A DNA stretch of 64,000 bases from Ahniella sp. (GTDB lineage Bacteria > Pseudomonadota > Gammaproteobacteria > Xanthomonadales > Ahniellaceae): positions 124,001 through 188,000 of the forward strand of contig JADJRU010000051.1 of the NCBI GenBank assembly GCA_016712105.1. The letters run 5' to 3'. The stretch's first letter is position 1. The number at the start of each line of letters is the position of its first letter. The notes below the pieces were generated by a model. That model searched no databases. It saw nothing but the letters and a program-made list of their open reading frames with translations, and had not been told where the DNA came from. The position numbers were made by a program, and so were the translations under genes. Below are positions 24,920 to 36,699 of the stretch, piece after piece.

Positions 24920-25810
24920 TTATTCCGGCCAGGCGAGTGCGAGCTTCGAGCCGTTGCTGCGTTGGATTTCCGAGCAGATGTAACGACCCGCGGCGACCAG
25001 CTTGCCGAGGTCGATCCCTGTCTCGAACCCCATGCCGTGCAGCGCATACACCACGTCTTCGGTGGCGACATTGCCGCTGGCGCCTTGAGCATACGGGCAG
25101 CCACCCAGACCGGCGACCGAGGCGTCGACGACCCGTACCCCGGCTTCAACACAAGCAAACACATTCGCCAAGGCCTGGCCGCGGGTATCGTGAAAATGGA
25201 CGGCCAACGAACTCAGCGGCACTTCGTTGGCAACCGAGCGCAGCATCGCGCGCGCCTTGCGCGGCGTGCCGACCCCGATGGTGTCGCCAAGCGAAATCTC
25301 GTAACAACCCAGACGGTGCAGCGCGCGCGCGACGCGCACCACTTCCGACAATGGCACGTCGCCCTGATACGGACACCCGAGCACGGTCGAGACATAACCG
25401 CGCACCTTGATGTCGCGTGATCGTGCCAAATCCATCATCGGCTCGAAGCGTTGCAGCGACTCGTCGATCGTGGCATTGGTATTGCGCTTGTTGAACGCGT
25501 CGGACGCCGCCGTGAACAGCGCGACCTCGCGCACGCCACAGTCCAGCGCCCGCTCAAGTCCTTGCAGATTGGGTGCCAGCACCGGCAGACGAAGATTCGT
25601 GCGGTCGGCAAAGTGACGCGCCACGTCGGCGGCATCGGCCATTTGCGGCACCCATTTCGGGCTGACGAAACTGGTCAGCTCGATCGTGCCGTGTCCGGCC
25701 TCGATGAGCTTGTCGATCAGCGCGATCTTGGTCGCGGTCGGCACCATGGCGGCTTCATTCTGCAAGCCATCCCGAGGGCCCACCTCGACGATTCGAATGG
25801 TCTCACTCAC
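24920..25810 (-). CDS. mvaB: Hydroxymethylglutaryl-CoA lyase
   Basis: Cleaves HMG-CoA to acetoacetate and acetyl-CoA, the last step of leucine degradation. The N-terminus VEVGPRDGLQNE and the metal-binding HFHDTRGQALANV are as in the DRE-TIM metallolyase family; the active-site Cys loop is GLGGCPYAQGASGNVATEDV. The length of 296 residues is typical. It starts with GTG at 25810 and overlaps the preceding lipoprotein gene by 8 bp. With mccA and liuC it forms the local leucine/isovalerate catabolic set. Confidence 0.94.
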   Translation of the reverse strand: MSETIRIVEVGPRDGLQNEAAMVPTATKIALIDKLIEAGHGTIELTSFVSPKWVPQMADAADVARHFADRTNLRLPVLAPNLQGLERALDCGVREVALFTAASDAFNKRNTNATIDESLQRFEPMMDLARSRDIKVRGYVSTVLGCPYQGDVPLSEVVRVARALHRLGCYEISLGDTIGVGTPRKARAMLRSVANEVPLSSLAVHFHDTRGQALANVFACVEAGVRVVDASVAGLGGCPYAQGASGNVATEDVVYALHGMGFETGIDLGKLVAAGRYICSEIQRSNGSKLALAWPE

Positions 25811-26480
25811 CCGATTGACCCTGATCGTCGGTTTTGACCTTCGGGCGGCTCAGCGCCTCCCGAAGGACTTCGGCATCCACCCGTTGCAGCACAATGGTCG
25901 CCTCGCGGAGAAACACTTTCCGATCGTTCAGGGCACGCGTCAGTTCGGCGCTGTCACTCTCGATGAGGTTCTCGTAGGTGCGGTTGCCCTTCTTCGGCGC
26001 TGTGATCTCGCTCTTGCCATGCAGTTTGCCGGCTCGAAGCAGATCGCTGATCCGCTCGTGGTTGACATCCAGCAGTTCGATCCGCTGGTCGCGGCTCATG
26101 CGGATGCGATGCAGCGTGTATGCCTGATCCTTCACCGTGTCGCCGGATTCAGCGTCGTCGGGGCTGGGCCGGTCACGCGTGACCACGTAATCGTGGCGTT
26201 TGCCATCGATGAACTGGATCTCGGTGTCGTCCAGAACGTCTTCATGTTCATGCGCGGCTACATCGGTGCCGATGAACTTGGCGCAACCGGGTTCGATCGT
26301 GAGGAAGTCGGGTTCATCCTGATCCGGCGGTGTGTCGCCGTCGCTCTTGACTTGCCAGGTGCCGACAAAACGTTCGTCGCATTTCGACACCACCCCATCG
26401 GGCAGGTTGACGAACACGGTTGACGAGCAGGCCGACAAGGCCAGGGCCAGACCACACAACAACAGGCGCGACAGGTTCAT
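25803..26480 (-). CDS. Hypothetical lipoprotein embedded in the leucine catabolic genes
   Basis: 225 residues. A type II signal peptide (RLLLCGLALALSACSS) predicts a lipid-anchored protein. The mature part is acidic and polar (KSDGDTPPDQDEPDFLTIEP) with no family I recognise. It starts 3 bp after the mccA stop and overlaps the mvaB start by 8 bp, so it is translationally coupled to both although the enzymes are cytoplasmic. Confidence 0.75.
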   Translation of the reverse strand: MNLSRLLLCGLALALSACSSTVFVNLPDGVVSKCDERFVGTWQVKSDGDTPPDQDEPDFLTIEPGCAKFIGTDVAAHEHEDVLDDTEIQFIDGKRHDYVVTRDRPSPDDAESGDTVKDQAYTLHRIRMSRDQRIELLDVNHERISDLLRAGKLHGKSEITAPKKGNRTYENLIESDSAELTRALNDRKVFLREATIVLQRVDAEVLREALSRPKVKTDDQGQSGE

Positions 26481-26483
26481 GTC

Positions 26484-28476
<1,993 letters not shown>

Positions 28477-28541
28477 GCCCACATTCTAGTGGCCTCGGGT
28501 GGCGGAAATGCAGTGGGGTGCAAAAATGAGGAATCCGGACG

Positions 28542-29667
28542 TCAGGGCGCCGTGATCGAGTCACACTGCTCGGACTGAGCCTCGAACCCGTCGCGGAAGA
28601 TGCGGCTATCGCGGAACTCAAAGGCCCCCACGTCGAATTGCGAAACGCCGTCACCATTGCCATCGGCAAGCCGGCAATTCCGGCTAGATCGCGTTCGCCC
28701 CAATTCGGGGAGTCCCGGCGGCACCGATCGGTGCATCGATCAGGCTGGAGTCGGCGCGAAGGCGGTAATCCCCGTTGGCTGGGTCAATCATCAACGGATC
28801 GACGTTGCGATTCCCCAAATTGCCGATTGGGTTGCCGGCCCCTCCTGCCACTTGCATCGTGTTGCCAAACAGGACGTTGTCGGCAAACTGCGCGTTCAGC
28901 GGCGCGAATGCAAAGACGACATCAAGGCCGATCTCGTTGAAGGCGATGAGATTGTGGCGAAGGATCTGGGCAGAATTGTCGTTGGTGCGGGCGTCGATGT
29001 AGATCCCCGTCGCGTTTCCGATCATGGTGTTGCCCAATACGCTCGGACGCGCTGACGAGGGCGCGGTGATGTTGACCGCCCGGCACGGATTGTCGACAAA
29101 CAGATTGCTTCGGATTTCGATGGTCGCCGCGTTCACCACGGACACTACACCGGAAGAAAACTGACTATCACAGCTATTGCCGCTGAACACATTCTGCGTC
29201 ACCAGGCTAGTACACCCATTACAATCGATCGCAGCTCCGGCTCCGCCGGATCCTTGATTGTTGTTCGAGAAAACGTTGCCTCGAATCACTGTCTGGCTGC
29301 CGCCCCCAAGCGAGATGCCCGCGCCGAAAGTGGATGAACCGTTCCGTACCGTGAATCCCTCAAGAGTCGTCTCGCCTGGAGCGGATGCCGTCGAGAATCT
29401 GATGACTGTTCCAGCTGAGTTGCCATCCAGAATGGTCAAGTCCGGGCCATCGGTGGATCGCAGGGTAATGATCTTGCCGAATACGTTGGTCGTTCCCGCG
29501 TAGGTGCCCGGCGATACCAGCACGACATCCCCGTTGGTTGCTGCGTCAACGGCCAATTGAATCGTTGCGTGTTCCGAAGGCACGAGCAAGATGGCTGAAT
29601 TTGCCTGTCCAGAGAAGAATGAGATCAGGGCGAGTAATGGGATGAGACTTAGGGTGTTCAGTGACAT
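28542..29667 (-). CDS. Secreted right-handed beta-helix protein with C-terminal FRDGFE tail (frameshifted)
   Basis: Signal peptide (LIPLLALISFFSGQANSA) followed by a parallel beta-helix region of the pectate-lyase/NosD type: IQLAVDAATNGDVVLVSPGT, then repeated rungs such as QTVIRGNVFSNNNQG and AQILRHNLIAFNEIG. The main frame stops at 28684 after GANAI. One extra base near 28688-28700 would continue it as NCRLADGNGDGVSQFDVGAF and a final EFRDSRIFRDGFEAQSEQ, the usual ending of such proteins. The joined length is about 375 residues. No catalytic motif was recognised. ATG at 29667. Confidence 0.78.
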
Positions 29668-29820
29668 GGGGGTTCCGGTAGGCGGGCACACTGCGCTTGT
29701 CGGCTGCAGTGTTTCCAAGCAGTCTGTTTCGTGGGTGAAAGTGAGTTGTGCCGAGTGCCGGACGCTCAAGGACAAGTTTCACGGATGACGACGGGTATTG
29801 TTGTCTGCCCGACGGCAGAT

Positions 29821-30336
29821 CTATTCCCCGTCCCAATAATCGAGGTTTGCAGCCTCGCGATTGATCAGGCGAATGGCCTTCGGACGCCCGTTCTCGTCGC
29901 GTCCCAGATACACGGCTGCACCAGACTTGCCGGAATCGGGATATTGCACATAGTCCGGGCTGATCGCCGTAGCGACCGAAAGATACCGAAGTGACTCGGT
30001 TGCGGAAGTATTCCGCAACTGATGCGCGGTTTCGATGCCGCCTGCAGGGCAGGCCACCACATCATTCGCGCGCACGGGATAACGCTGGTCGCCGATCCGC
30101 AATTCGCCCTCGCCACTGAGGATGAAGAACATCTCCTCGTTGGCGTGGTGGTTATGGCACGGAAACGCGGCTTTGCCCGGCGGTACTTCCGTCAGGTTGT
30201 AGCCCAGCTTCTGCGCGCCGATACGCGGCGAGATCGGCGCCACGGTGGCGCCCTGAAACTTCGCCGGTACCGCACTGCCTGGTGCACCGATGGGAAACGA
30301 CTGCAGCGCGTCGAGATTGATGATGGGTCGGGTCAT
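29821..30336 (-). CDS. Cupin domain protein
   Basis: 171 residues, a single cupin barrel. The metal-binding motif 1 is HNHHANEEMFFILSGEGEL and motif 2 follows around DVVACPAGGIETAHQLRNTS. The protein is soluble with no signal peptide; substrate unknown. It lies 18 bp downstream of liuC in the same direction and so is probably on the same transcript, but a direct role in leucine catabolism is not implied by its sequence. Confidence 0.85.
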   Translation of the reverse strand: MTRPIINLDALQSFPIGAPGSAVPAKFQGATVAPISPRIGAQKLGYNLTEVPPGKAAFPCHNHHANEEMFFILSGEGELRIGDQRYPVRANDVVACPAGGIETAHQLRNTSATESLRYLSVATAISPDYVQYPDSGKSGAAVYLGRDENGRPKAIRLINREAANLDYWDGE

Positions 30337-30354
30337 GAGAATCGATCACCCAAG

Positions 30355-31146
30355 TCACAGTGCAAACGAGGGCGCACGTTTGTCGAGGAACGCACTCAGG
30401 CCTTCCTGACCTTCAGCCGATACGCGGAGACGGGCAATCAATCGGGCATTCTCGGCATCGATCAGACGCTGCGCTGATTCGTTTCGATCGGCCATCCGAA
30501 GTGCGAGGGCCTTGGCTTCGCCTGTTGCCACGGGCCCGGTTTTCGACAAGGCCTTCAGAACGCGCGCCACTGTTTCGTCGAGTGCGTCGGCACTCACCAC
30601 TTCGTGCACCAGTCCGATCTGCTGCGCCCTTGCGGCGTCAAACAGTTCAGCCGTCTGAAAATAGCGTCGCGCCTGGCGCAAGCCGATGGCATCCATGACG
30701 TAAGGAGAGATCACGGCTGGCACCAGCCCGAGTTTGGTCTCCGTCAACGCGAACTTGGCCGAGTCGACAGTCACCGCGATGTCACAACAGGCGATCAATC
30801 CGACGCCGCCGCCAAACGCGGAGCCGTTGATCCGTGCGATCGTGGTCTTCGGACAGTACGCCAGCGTGCGCATCAGCGTGGCGAGGGCTTCGGCGTCAGC
30901 ACGGTTCGCGTCTTCCGAGGCGCTGGCCATCCGGCGCATCCAATTCATGTCGGCGCCGGCCGAGAATGACGGACCCCGGCCAGTCAGCACCACCGCGCGA
31001 ACGCTGGCGTCATTGGCGTAGCCGGCAATCGCCGCAGTCAGACCCTGGATCAGCACTTCATCAAAGGCGTTGTGCAGATCGGCACGATCCATGTCGATGT
31101 AGGCGATGCCATCGGCGAGGTGGCAGGCAAGGTGTGCGTGAGTCAT
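30355..31146 (-). CDS. liuC: Enoyl-CoA hydratase/isomerase, probable methylglutaconyl-CoA hydratase
   Basis: Crotonase-fold enzyme of 263 residues; the proposed reaction is hydration of 3-methylglutaconyl-CoA to HMG-CoA between methylcrotonyl-CoA carboxylase and HMG-CoA lyase. Conserved pieces: NAFDEVLIQGL, VLTGRGPSFSAGADMNWMRR (oxyanion-hole region) and RINGSAFGGGVGLIACCDIA, then FALTETKLGLVPAVISPYV. I use the ATG at 31146, which has AAGGA at good spacing, over one nine codons upstream. The substrate is inferred from mvaB and liuD nearby; liuA and liuB are not in the window. Confidence 0.85.
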   Translation of the reverse strand: MTHAHLACHLADGIAYIDMDRADLHNAFDEVLIQGLTAAIAGYANDASVRAVVLTGRGPSFSAGADMNWMRRMASASEDANRADAEALATLMRTLAYCPKTTIARINGSAFGGGVGLIACCDIAVTVDSAKFALTETKLGLVPAVISPYVMDAIGLRQARRYFQTAELFDAARAQQIGLVHEVVSADALDETVARVLKALSKTGPVATGEAKALALRMADRNESAQRLIDAENARLIARLRVSAEGQEGLSAFLDKRAPSFAL

Positions 31147-31190
31147 GGTGGTCCTTGGTGACGTGGCGGACATTATCCGTGCTTCGGCCG

Positions 31191-31223
31191 AAAAAACGAA
31201 CGCCCCGGCCGGCGGGGCGTTCG
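31191..31223 (-). terminator. Intrinsic terminator of the padR-DUF1700 operon
   Basis: On the minus strand, stem CGAACGCCCC / GGGGCGTTCG with a GCCGGCC loop is followed by six T. It begins 22 bp after the stop of the membrane protein gene at 31246. Confidence 0.85.
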
Positions 31224-31245
31224 GTTCAGCGAGGGTCCTGAGGGT

Positions 31246-32161
31246 TCAGTCGCGGGCTTCCTTCACCAGCAGGTGCTTGGCGATGTGGCCGTGGACGTAT
31301 CCGATGCCCTTCGACAGATGCAGCGTGGCGAACAAACCGATGATGCCAATCAGCAGCATGAAGAAGCTGGCGAAGCCGGGGCTGCCATCCCATGGGCCGA
31401 AGTGCACGTAAGAGCCTGCGCCCGGCATGATCCAGTACACGGCCGGACCGGCGACCAGGCCAAAACACAAGGACAAAGCGGTCACCACGATCGTGAAGTA
31501 GATGATGCCGAGCGGGCACATGGCCAGCATGTACAACATCGTCGCCCAGGTCCGCGGGTCCACGAACATCTCCTTGATTCGTGTCATCAGCGGCAAGTGT
31601 TGGTCTGCGTAGATCGGCCGGCGTGGCATGCGCACGCCCAACATGGCCTCGACCAGTCGGCCTTCCACCAGCGACAACACGCGCACACTGCCGATGAACA
31701 GGATCACGAACGGGATACCGATGATCAGGATTGCCAGGCCGATCGACAGGCTGAGGCCAACACTGACCCAGGTGAAGTAGAGGATGCCGGTGGCCAGGAC
31801 TCAGCAGCATGTAGAACATCGATGTGTACGCACGCCAGTCCAGGACGATGCCGAAGAACTTGCCGAACGCGGATTCCTGCTTCGGCGCCCGCGGCGGTTT
31901 CATCGCCCGCGCGACCTTGATTTCCGTGTCGCGGTAGATTGCCGCCACTTCCTCGGGTGCACCGTAACTGTTCCAGATCTTCGCGATCAGTTCGGCTTCG
32001 CTCAAACCCGGGTTTTCAGCGAGTTCGCTGCGCAGGTGATCTTCAGCGTCGTACAGCGCATCCTGCACGAGTGCCTTGTCGGCTCCGATCAGGGCAGCAC
32101 GTACGGCTTCCAGATAAGCGTCGATCGTGGTCGGGATGGGGCGTTCTTGTTCTGCGTTCAT
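31246..32161 (-). CDS. PadR-linked DUF1700/HAAS-like membrane protein (frameshifted)
   Basis: The N-terminal ~85 residues are a soluble HAAS/DUF1700-like domain (IDAYLEAVRAALIGADKALV, LRSELAENPGLSEAELIAKI). A membrane domain follows with four to six TM segments arranged as two similar halves (YTSMFYMLLS..., later ATMLYMLAMCPLGIIYFTIV), resembling the 'sensor' domain found in such proteins. One extra base around 31796-31802 splits it; correction reads MLLSLATGILYFTWVSVGLS. The joined length is about 304 residues. Its ATG overlaps the padR TGA (ATGA). These modules are usually controlled by their PadR partner; the physiological role is unknown. Confidence 0.78.
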
Positions 32162-32523
32162 GGTGTGGCTTCCTCCAGAATCGTCTGCACGAACCGCTGC
32201 GTGCCGTGCCAGGTTTGTTTCCACTCGGCGAAGACGGTTCGCCCGAAATCCGTGATCTGGTAATAGCGCCGCGGCGGGCCCGAGATCGATGGCTCGACAT
32301 AACTGTCCAGCAGCCCGGCCTCATGCAGATTGCGCAAGACCGGGTAAAACGCGCTCTGTTTGCCGCCGAGCACGCTCTCATCGACCTGTTCGAGCCGCTT
32401 GGCGATCTGATAGCCGTACAGCGGCGTATCCGACTTCGCCAGAACCGCCAGCAGCACCAAAGCCACCGTGCCGGCGCTCAGCTCCTTCTGGAATTTCTTG
32501 ACGTGAACCTCTGTATCGCTCAT
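32158..32523 (-). CDS. PadR family transcriptional regulator
   Basis: 121 residues with the PadR winged helix: ELSAGTVALVLLAVLAKSDT, LYGYQIAKRLEQVDE, a wing at SAFYPVLRNLHEAGLLDS and RRYYQITDFGRTVFAEWKQT. It probably represses its own operon, as its TGA overlaps the start of the membrane protein gene and a terminator closes the pair. The intergenic sequence upstream holds AGTATTACGAAGTCCACAGT, which may include the operator, but no clear palindrome was assigned. Confidence 0.92.
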   Translation of the reverse strand: MSDTEVHVKKFQKELSAGTVALVLLAVLAKSDTPLYGYQIAKRLEQVDESVLGGKQSAFYPVLRNLHEAGLLDSYVEPSISGPPRRYYQITDFGRTVFAEWKQTWHGTQRFVQTILEEATP

Positions 32524-32727
32524 CTCGTCCTACCTCGATGTGCGTAGTATTACGAAGTCCACAGTAGTGTTCACGTGCTGGTAGTCATGGGGATGGCAAA
32601 CATTGGCGGAGCCCAAATGTTTCTTGAGCAATCGAGATAGATCACGAAATAGGCGGATTGCCACCGTCGGACGGCATCAGGTCAGTCGTCCGCAGCGCAG
32701 CTGCCCAGACAGGTTTCAGCCCCGCGC

Positions 32728-34836
32728 CTAGCGCACAGCCGGAACCGACTCGCGCGCCTGCCAGGTCTTGTGGCCCTCGGCCAGGGCAAGAAAACGTGGA
32801 TGCTGGTGCAGGCTGGCCAAGCCGGGACTGATCCCGATGCTGGTAAACGTCACCGGCCCGAACATGCGGGTCAGGGCCTCCAGGTGATCCAGTGCCGCCT
32901 CCTGATCTCCGGCGCGCGCATACGCCACCGCCAGGGAGGCGCGCACACCGCCTTCCGCCCAGACATCGCGTGGCGTGTTCTCGCGATAGTCGCGTTCGGC
33001 CGCACGGACGCCCTCCAGATCAGCCAGCATGCCGGGCAGGTCGCAGGGGTAATAAAAGTAGCTGCCGCTGGACGACCACCGGCCGGGATACGGCACTTCG
33101 CGCGCCTGAAGTCGCTTCTGGATGGCCAAAAGTGATGCCCGTGCTTGCGCCGTTTGCCCCAACACGAGTTGTGCTTCGGCCGTCGCCAGTGCATGGACTT
33201 CGGGGTAATCGGGAAACTCGCGTAGCCGTTGTGGCCAGTACTTCTCGGACAGTGCTTCTGCAATCCGGTCAGCCTTGCCGCTTGCCAAGGCGATACGGAA
33301 CGGCAAGGTTGCGTAGAAGTCGTTGGGCCCATCCAATGCCGTCCAGGCCGCATCCACCTTGCCCGCGTTGAATGCGTCCTCGGCGCCATGGGAAGCGACT
33401 TCCAGCCCGAGTTTCTTGAGCCGCGGTTCCAGCGCGACCGACTCGCGACGCCGGCCCACAGTGGCCAAGGTATTGCGCAGCTCCAGTAACGTATCGGAAT
33501 TGGCCGGATCGTTGGCCAGCGAACGTTTCAAGGCATTGATCGAGTCGTCGAAGCGGCCGTCCCGACGAGCCACCAGTGCTCGTGCATACCAGGCCTCTGC
33601 ATAATCAGGTGCGCGCTCGAGGATCTGCTGCAGCGTCGCCTCGGCGCGCGCGTAATCCAGTTCGCCCCAATAGTGGAAATAGGCTTCCGCCATTTTCGTC
33701 TCGATCGCGTCGGCCAGTTCGCGTGCTCGCGCCACGCTCACGCGGGCAGCCTCCCGCTGCGTGGCATCGGCGTATGCGAACCAGTAGCTGGCCAGCTGTA
33801 TGCGTGCCTTGCGGGCGTGGGCTTCGGCAAATTTCGGGTCAAGAGCGATGGCTCGTTCAAAGTGTGCCAGCGCGGAGCTGAAACGTTCTGGAGTGGCGCG
33901 ATCCAGTGCTGCCAACAGCTTGCCCTGCAGGAATGCGTCGTAGGCCTGGATATTGCTGGTCGGGCCAGTTCGAAGGGCAGTCGTCTCGGCCGGGCTGAGC
34001 ACCACCTTCATCGCATCGGCCACCACGCGCGCAATGTCGGCTTGAATGGAAAACATGGTACTCGTGGTGAGCGCACGGTCGTAGGTCTCGGCCCAAAGAT
34101 GGACATCACTCGACCCATCGATCAACTGCACGGTGATTCGCACCCTGTCCCCTGCGCGCTGCACCGCGCCCTCCAACACCACGGCTGCGCCCAATTCGCG
34201 CGCAATCTCCGGAATGGATTGTTTGGAGTCGAGGTAGCGCATCATCGATGTGCGCGAAATCACCTTGAAGCCCGAGACCTTCGAGAGCTGGGTCAGGAGA
34301 TCATCGTGAACCCCCTCTGCGAAATAGGCGTCCTCGACGAGTTTGCTGCGATTGCGAAACGGCAGAACCGCGACAAGATCGCCCGCATGCACGGCCGGAC
34401 CAGCCAAGGTCACCGGTGGCCGCGCCGTCGGCGCGGCAGTTGGAGCCCGCAACAGACGTTCGATCGCGAAGAACGCCAAAGCCGTGGACAGGATGACGAT
34501 GATCCATCGATCCAGGAGCTTGTTGTCGTTCTGGGGCGGCCGCTGATCAGGGTTGCGATCACTGAACCGACGCATGCCAGGAGCGGCGCGACGCTCCTCG
34601 ATCAGGTCGGACTCGCGTTTCAGCCCTTCCGGCGTCAACTCGAAAATCCACGAGATCACCAGCGCGGGCAAGAATCCGACGACCAGCAGGATCACCACAC
34701 TGCGCGCAATCCAGGGCGGGGCATGGAACATCGGCAGCAAAGTACCCGCCACCTGCACGACCAGCCAGGCAGCGACCAGATACAGGCCAGCCATACGAAT
34801 GACATTCCGGCGCTTCAGCTCGGCGAACAGCTTCAT
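32728..34836 (-). CDS. TolB-like/TPR membrane protein (adenylate-cyclase-associated type without cyclase)
   Basis: 702 residues. The first ~55 residues contain two TM segments in the form FAELKRRNVIRMAGLYLVAA, typical of a large family in Xanthomonadales; another TM is near 115. A periplasmic FlgO/TolB-N-like domain follows (VAVLPFRNRSKLVEDAYFAE, GAAVVLEGAVQRAGDRVRIT) and then a long TPR superhelix (SALAHFERAIALDPKFAEAH, ATLQQILERAPDYAEAWYAR). In relatives a cyclase or winged-helix domain may be added; here none is present. Function unknown, likely envelope protein interactions or sensing. Confidence 0.82.
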   Translation of the reverse strand: MKLFAELKRRNVIRMAGLYLVAAWLVVQVAGTLLPMFHAPPWIARSVVILLVVGFLPALVISWIFELTPEGLKRESDLIEERRAAPGMRRFSDRNPDQRPPQNDNKLLDRWIIVILSTALAFFAIERLLRAPTAAPTARPPVTLAGPAVHAGDLVAVLPFRNRSKLVEDAYFAEGVHDDLLTQLSKVSGFKVISRTSMMRYLDSKQSIPEIARELGAAVVLEGAVQRAGDRVRITVQLIDGSSDVHLWAETYDRALTTSTMFSIQADIARVVADAMKVVLSPAETTALRTGPTSNIQAYDAFLQGKLLAALDRATPERFSSALAHFERAIALDPKFAEAHARKARIQLASYWFAYADATQREAARVSVARARELADAIETKMAEAYFHYWGELDYARAEATLQQILERAPDYAEAWYARALVARRDGRFDDSINALKRSLANDPANSDTLLELRNTLATVGRRRESVALEPRLKKLGLEVASHGAEDAFNAGKVDAAWTALDGPNDFYATLPFRIALASGKADRIAEALSEKYWPQRLREFPDYPEVHALATAEAQLVLGQTAQARASLLAIQKRLQAREVPYPGRWSSSGSYFYYPCDLPGMLADLEGVRAAERDYRENTPRDVWAEGGVRASLAVAYARAGDQEAALDHLEALTRMFGPVTFTSIGISPGLASLHQHPRFLALAEGHKTWQARESVPAVR

Positions 34837-35040
34837 GCGCGTGTTCCTTGAAGACCCGGATGGCGCCGATTCCGCGTCAATGGCGAGGGGCTATGGAGCA
34901 TGGTCAATCAGTTGGTTGGCATGACGCAGAATCGTAACATTGCTTCGGCATGCGAGGTCATGAATTTCCGGCGCCGTCATCAAGCGCACGGGTTCTCAGG
35001 ACATGCACACACTGAGTTTCCTGATGTGTTGCCGCAAGTA

Positions 35041-35068
35041 GCTGGGCTTCCTTCGTCAGCCCAGCCTA
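35041..35068. repeat. Copy of the GGCTGGGCTTCCTTCGTCAG hairpin element
   Basis: The same 9-bp-stem hairpin seen at 10537-10565. Its last three bases (CTA at 35066-35068) are the TAG stop of the M20 peptidase gene on the minus strand, so the repeat abuts and supplies the stop codon. Confidence 0.7.
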
Positions 35069-36612
35069 CTCGCTCGGGGCAAGCCGCATGACTGCCGCCA
35101 TCGTGGCAATGCCGTCCCACAGGTGACCGACACGCAGGTTCTCGTTCTCCGCGTGTTGGTTGTTGTCCGGATTGGCCAACGGGATGACGAGCGTTGGGGC
35201 GCCGGTGGCGTCGGTGATGACCACCAATGGCAGACTTCCGCCCATGGTTGGCGTGAGCAGCAGTGAGTCGCCCGCCACGGTTCGCATGGCGGCAATCACA
35301 TCGCGCGAAATGGGCAAGTCCATTGCGGTGCGTGAGGCTGCATAACCGCCGGGTTGCAGGATCAGGGTTGCGATCTTTGGATACTTTCCTCGCTCTTCAT
35401 CGGTCGGCGCACGATCGAGCACATGGAAACCTTGGGCCTTGACGTGTGCGACGAGTCGGTCGAATTGGCCTTGTACGGTATTTCCTTTCACCAGGCGCAG
35501 GTCGAGTACGGCGCGCGCATCAATCGGTATGACGTTTCGTGCCTGCGCGCCGACATCGGCGGAGCGGATGCCGTTGATGTTCAGCGAAGGCAGGTTGATT
35601 GATTCGGGCAAGGACACGCCGCGCATTTCGCTGGCAGTGAGGCCGAGATCCCGCAACAACGCGGCTTCGTCGTCGGGTGCGGCGGCCAAGGCTTCGCGCT
35701 CGGCCGGGCCGAGGGGTTCCAGTCCGTCGTACCAGCCGGAAACGGTCACGCGGCCATCGTCATCTTTCATCGAGGCAAGCAACTTCGCCAGCCGCAAAGC
35801 GGGATTGGCGGCGAAGTTGCCGTAGTGACCGCTGTGTAATGGGCGCTTCGGTCCGTACACCGTGATGTCGACATTGGCATCACCGCGCACACCGAATACG
35901 AGTTGTTTGCGTCCGCTCAGGTGCAAGGGGCCATCGGCAATCAGCCAGGCTTCGGCGGTCAGCAGTTCGCGATTCAAGTCCAGCAGTTCGCGCAAGTGCG
36001 GCGAACCTTGTTCCTCTTCGCCATCGAAGAAGAACTTGATATTGGCTGTCGGTTGCAAACCCGCCGCCTTCAGTGCGTCGGTGGCTGCGAGCATCGCGAA
36101 GACACCCGCCTTGTCGTCCGAGGCGGCACGCGCATACAAGCGCCAATCCGGGTCGATCGGCCGGGACGTGTCACGTTGGACGATCTCGGGCGAGACGTCC
36201 AATCGGCCTTGTCGCCAGACGGGTGTCCACGGATCGCTGGCCCAATCAGAGGCACTCACCGGCTGTCCATCGTAATGGGCGTAGAGCACGACCGTGCGGG
36301 TTGCGCCGGGCATCAGCCACTCGCCATAAACTGCCGGCGGCGCGCTGCGGTCGGCGTTTTCCAGCAACCGCGGCGACAGACCACGACGTTTCATCATGTT
36401 CACCAGCGCATCGGCATTCCGGCGAATCGCAGCGCTGTCCGTGGCCACGTTGGGCAGGCGCAGGAACGTTTCGTATTCGTCGAGCAGCGTGTGCTGGTGT
36501 TCGGTCGTCCAGGCAGCGATCGTCTCGCTTTCGGAATCGGCGCCAGTTTGCCGTCGCGACGAATGCTCCGATGGCGACAGATCAGAATCAGGGTTCGTTT
36601 CAACAGGGACAT
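35066..36612 (-). CDS. M20 family metallopeptidase (dipeptidase-like), 5' end uncertain
   Basis: Zinc-dependent exopeptidase: metal ligands in VLYAHYDGQPV (His), ARAASDDKAGVFAML (Asp) and FFFDGEEEQGSPHL (Glu-Glu), then a dimerisation domain (VDITVYGPKRPLHSGHYGNF) and the C-terminal TMGGSLPLVVI. It has about 510 residues. The correct start cannot be read: the frame has no ATG near the expected N-terminus, whereas an ATG at 36612 opens MSLLKRTLILIC in another frame. Either a one-base loss near 36570-36600 broke the leader or a non-standard start is used. The open frame continues to 37138 only inside the neighbouring permease. Confidence 0.85.
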
Positions 36613-36699
36613 GATGGGCGATCCGTCGAGACAGGGAAGGCTCGACGGTGGCGCATCCCGCTCGGTGTTGCAACGGGGTCGCTGGGTAATGCCGGCCTC

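Noticed and set aside
31226..31790. C-terminal part of the 332-residue frame as a separate basic protein
   Set aside because: Sequence downstream of the frameshift in the wrong frame; the membrane protein continues in the 31246-31707 frame.
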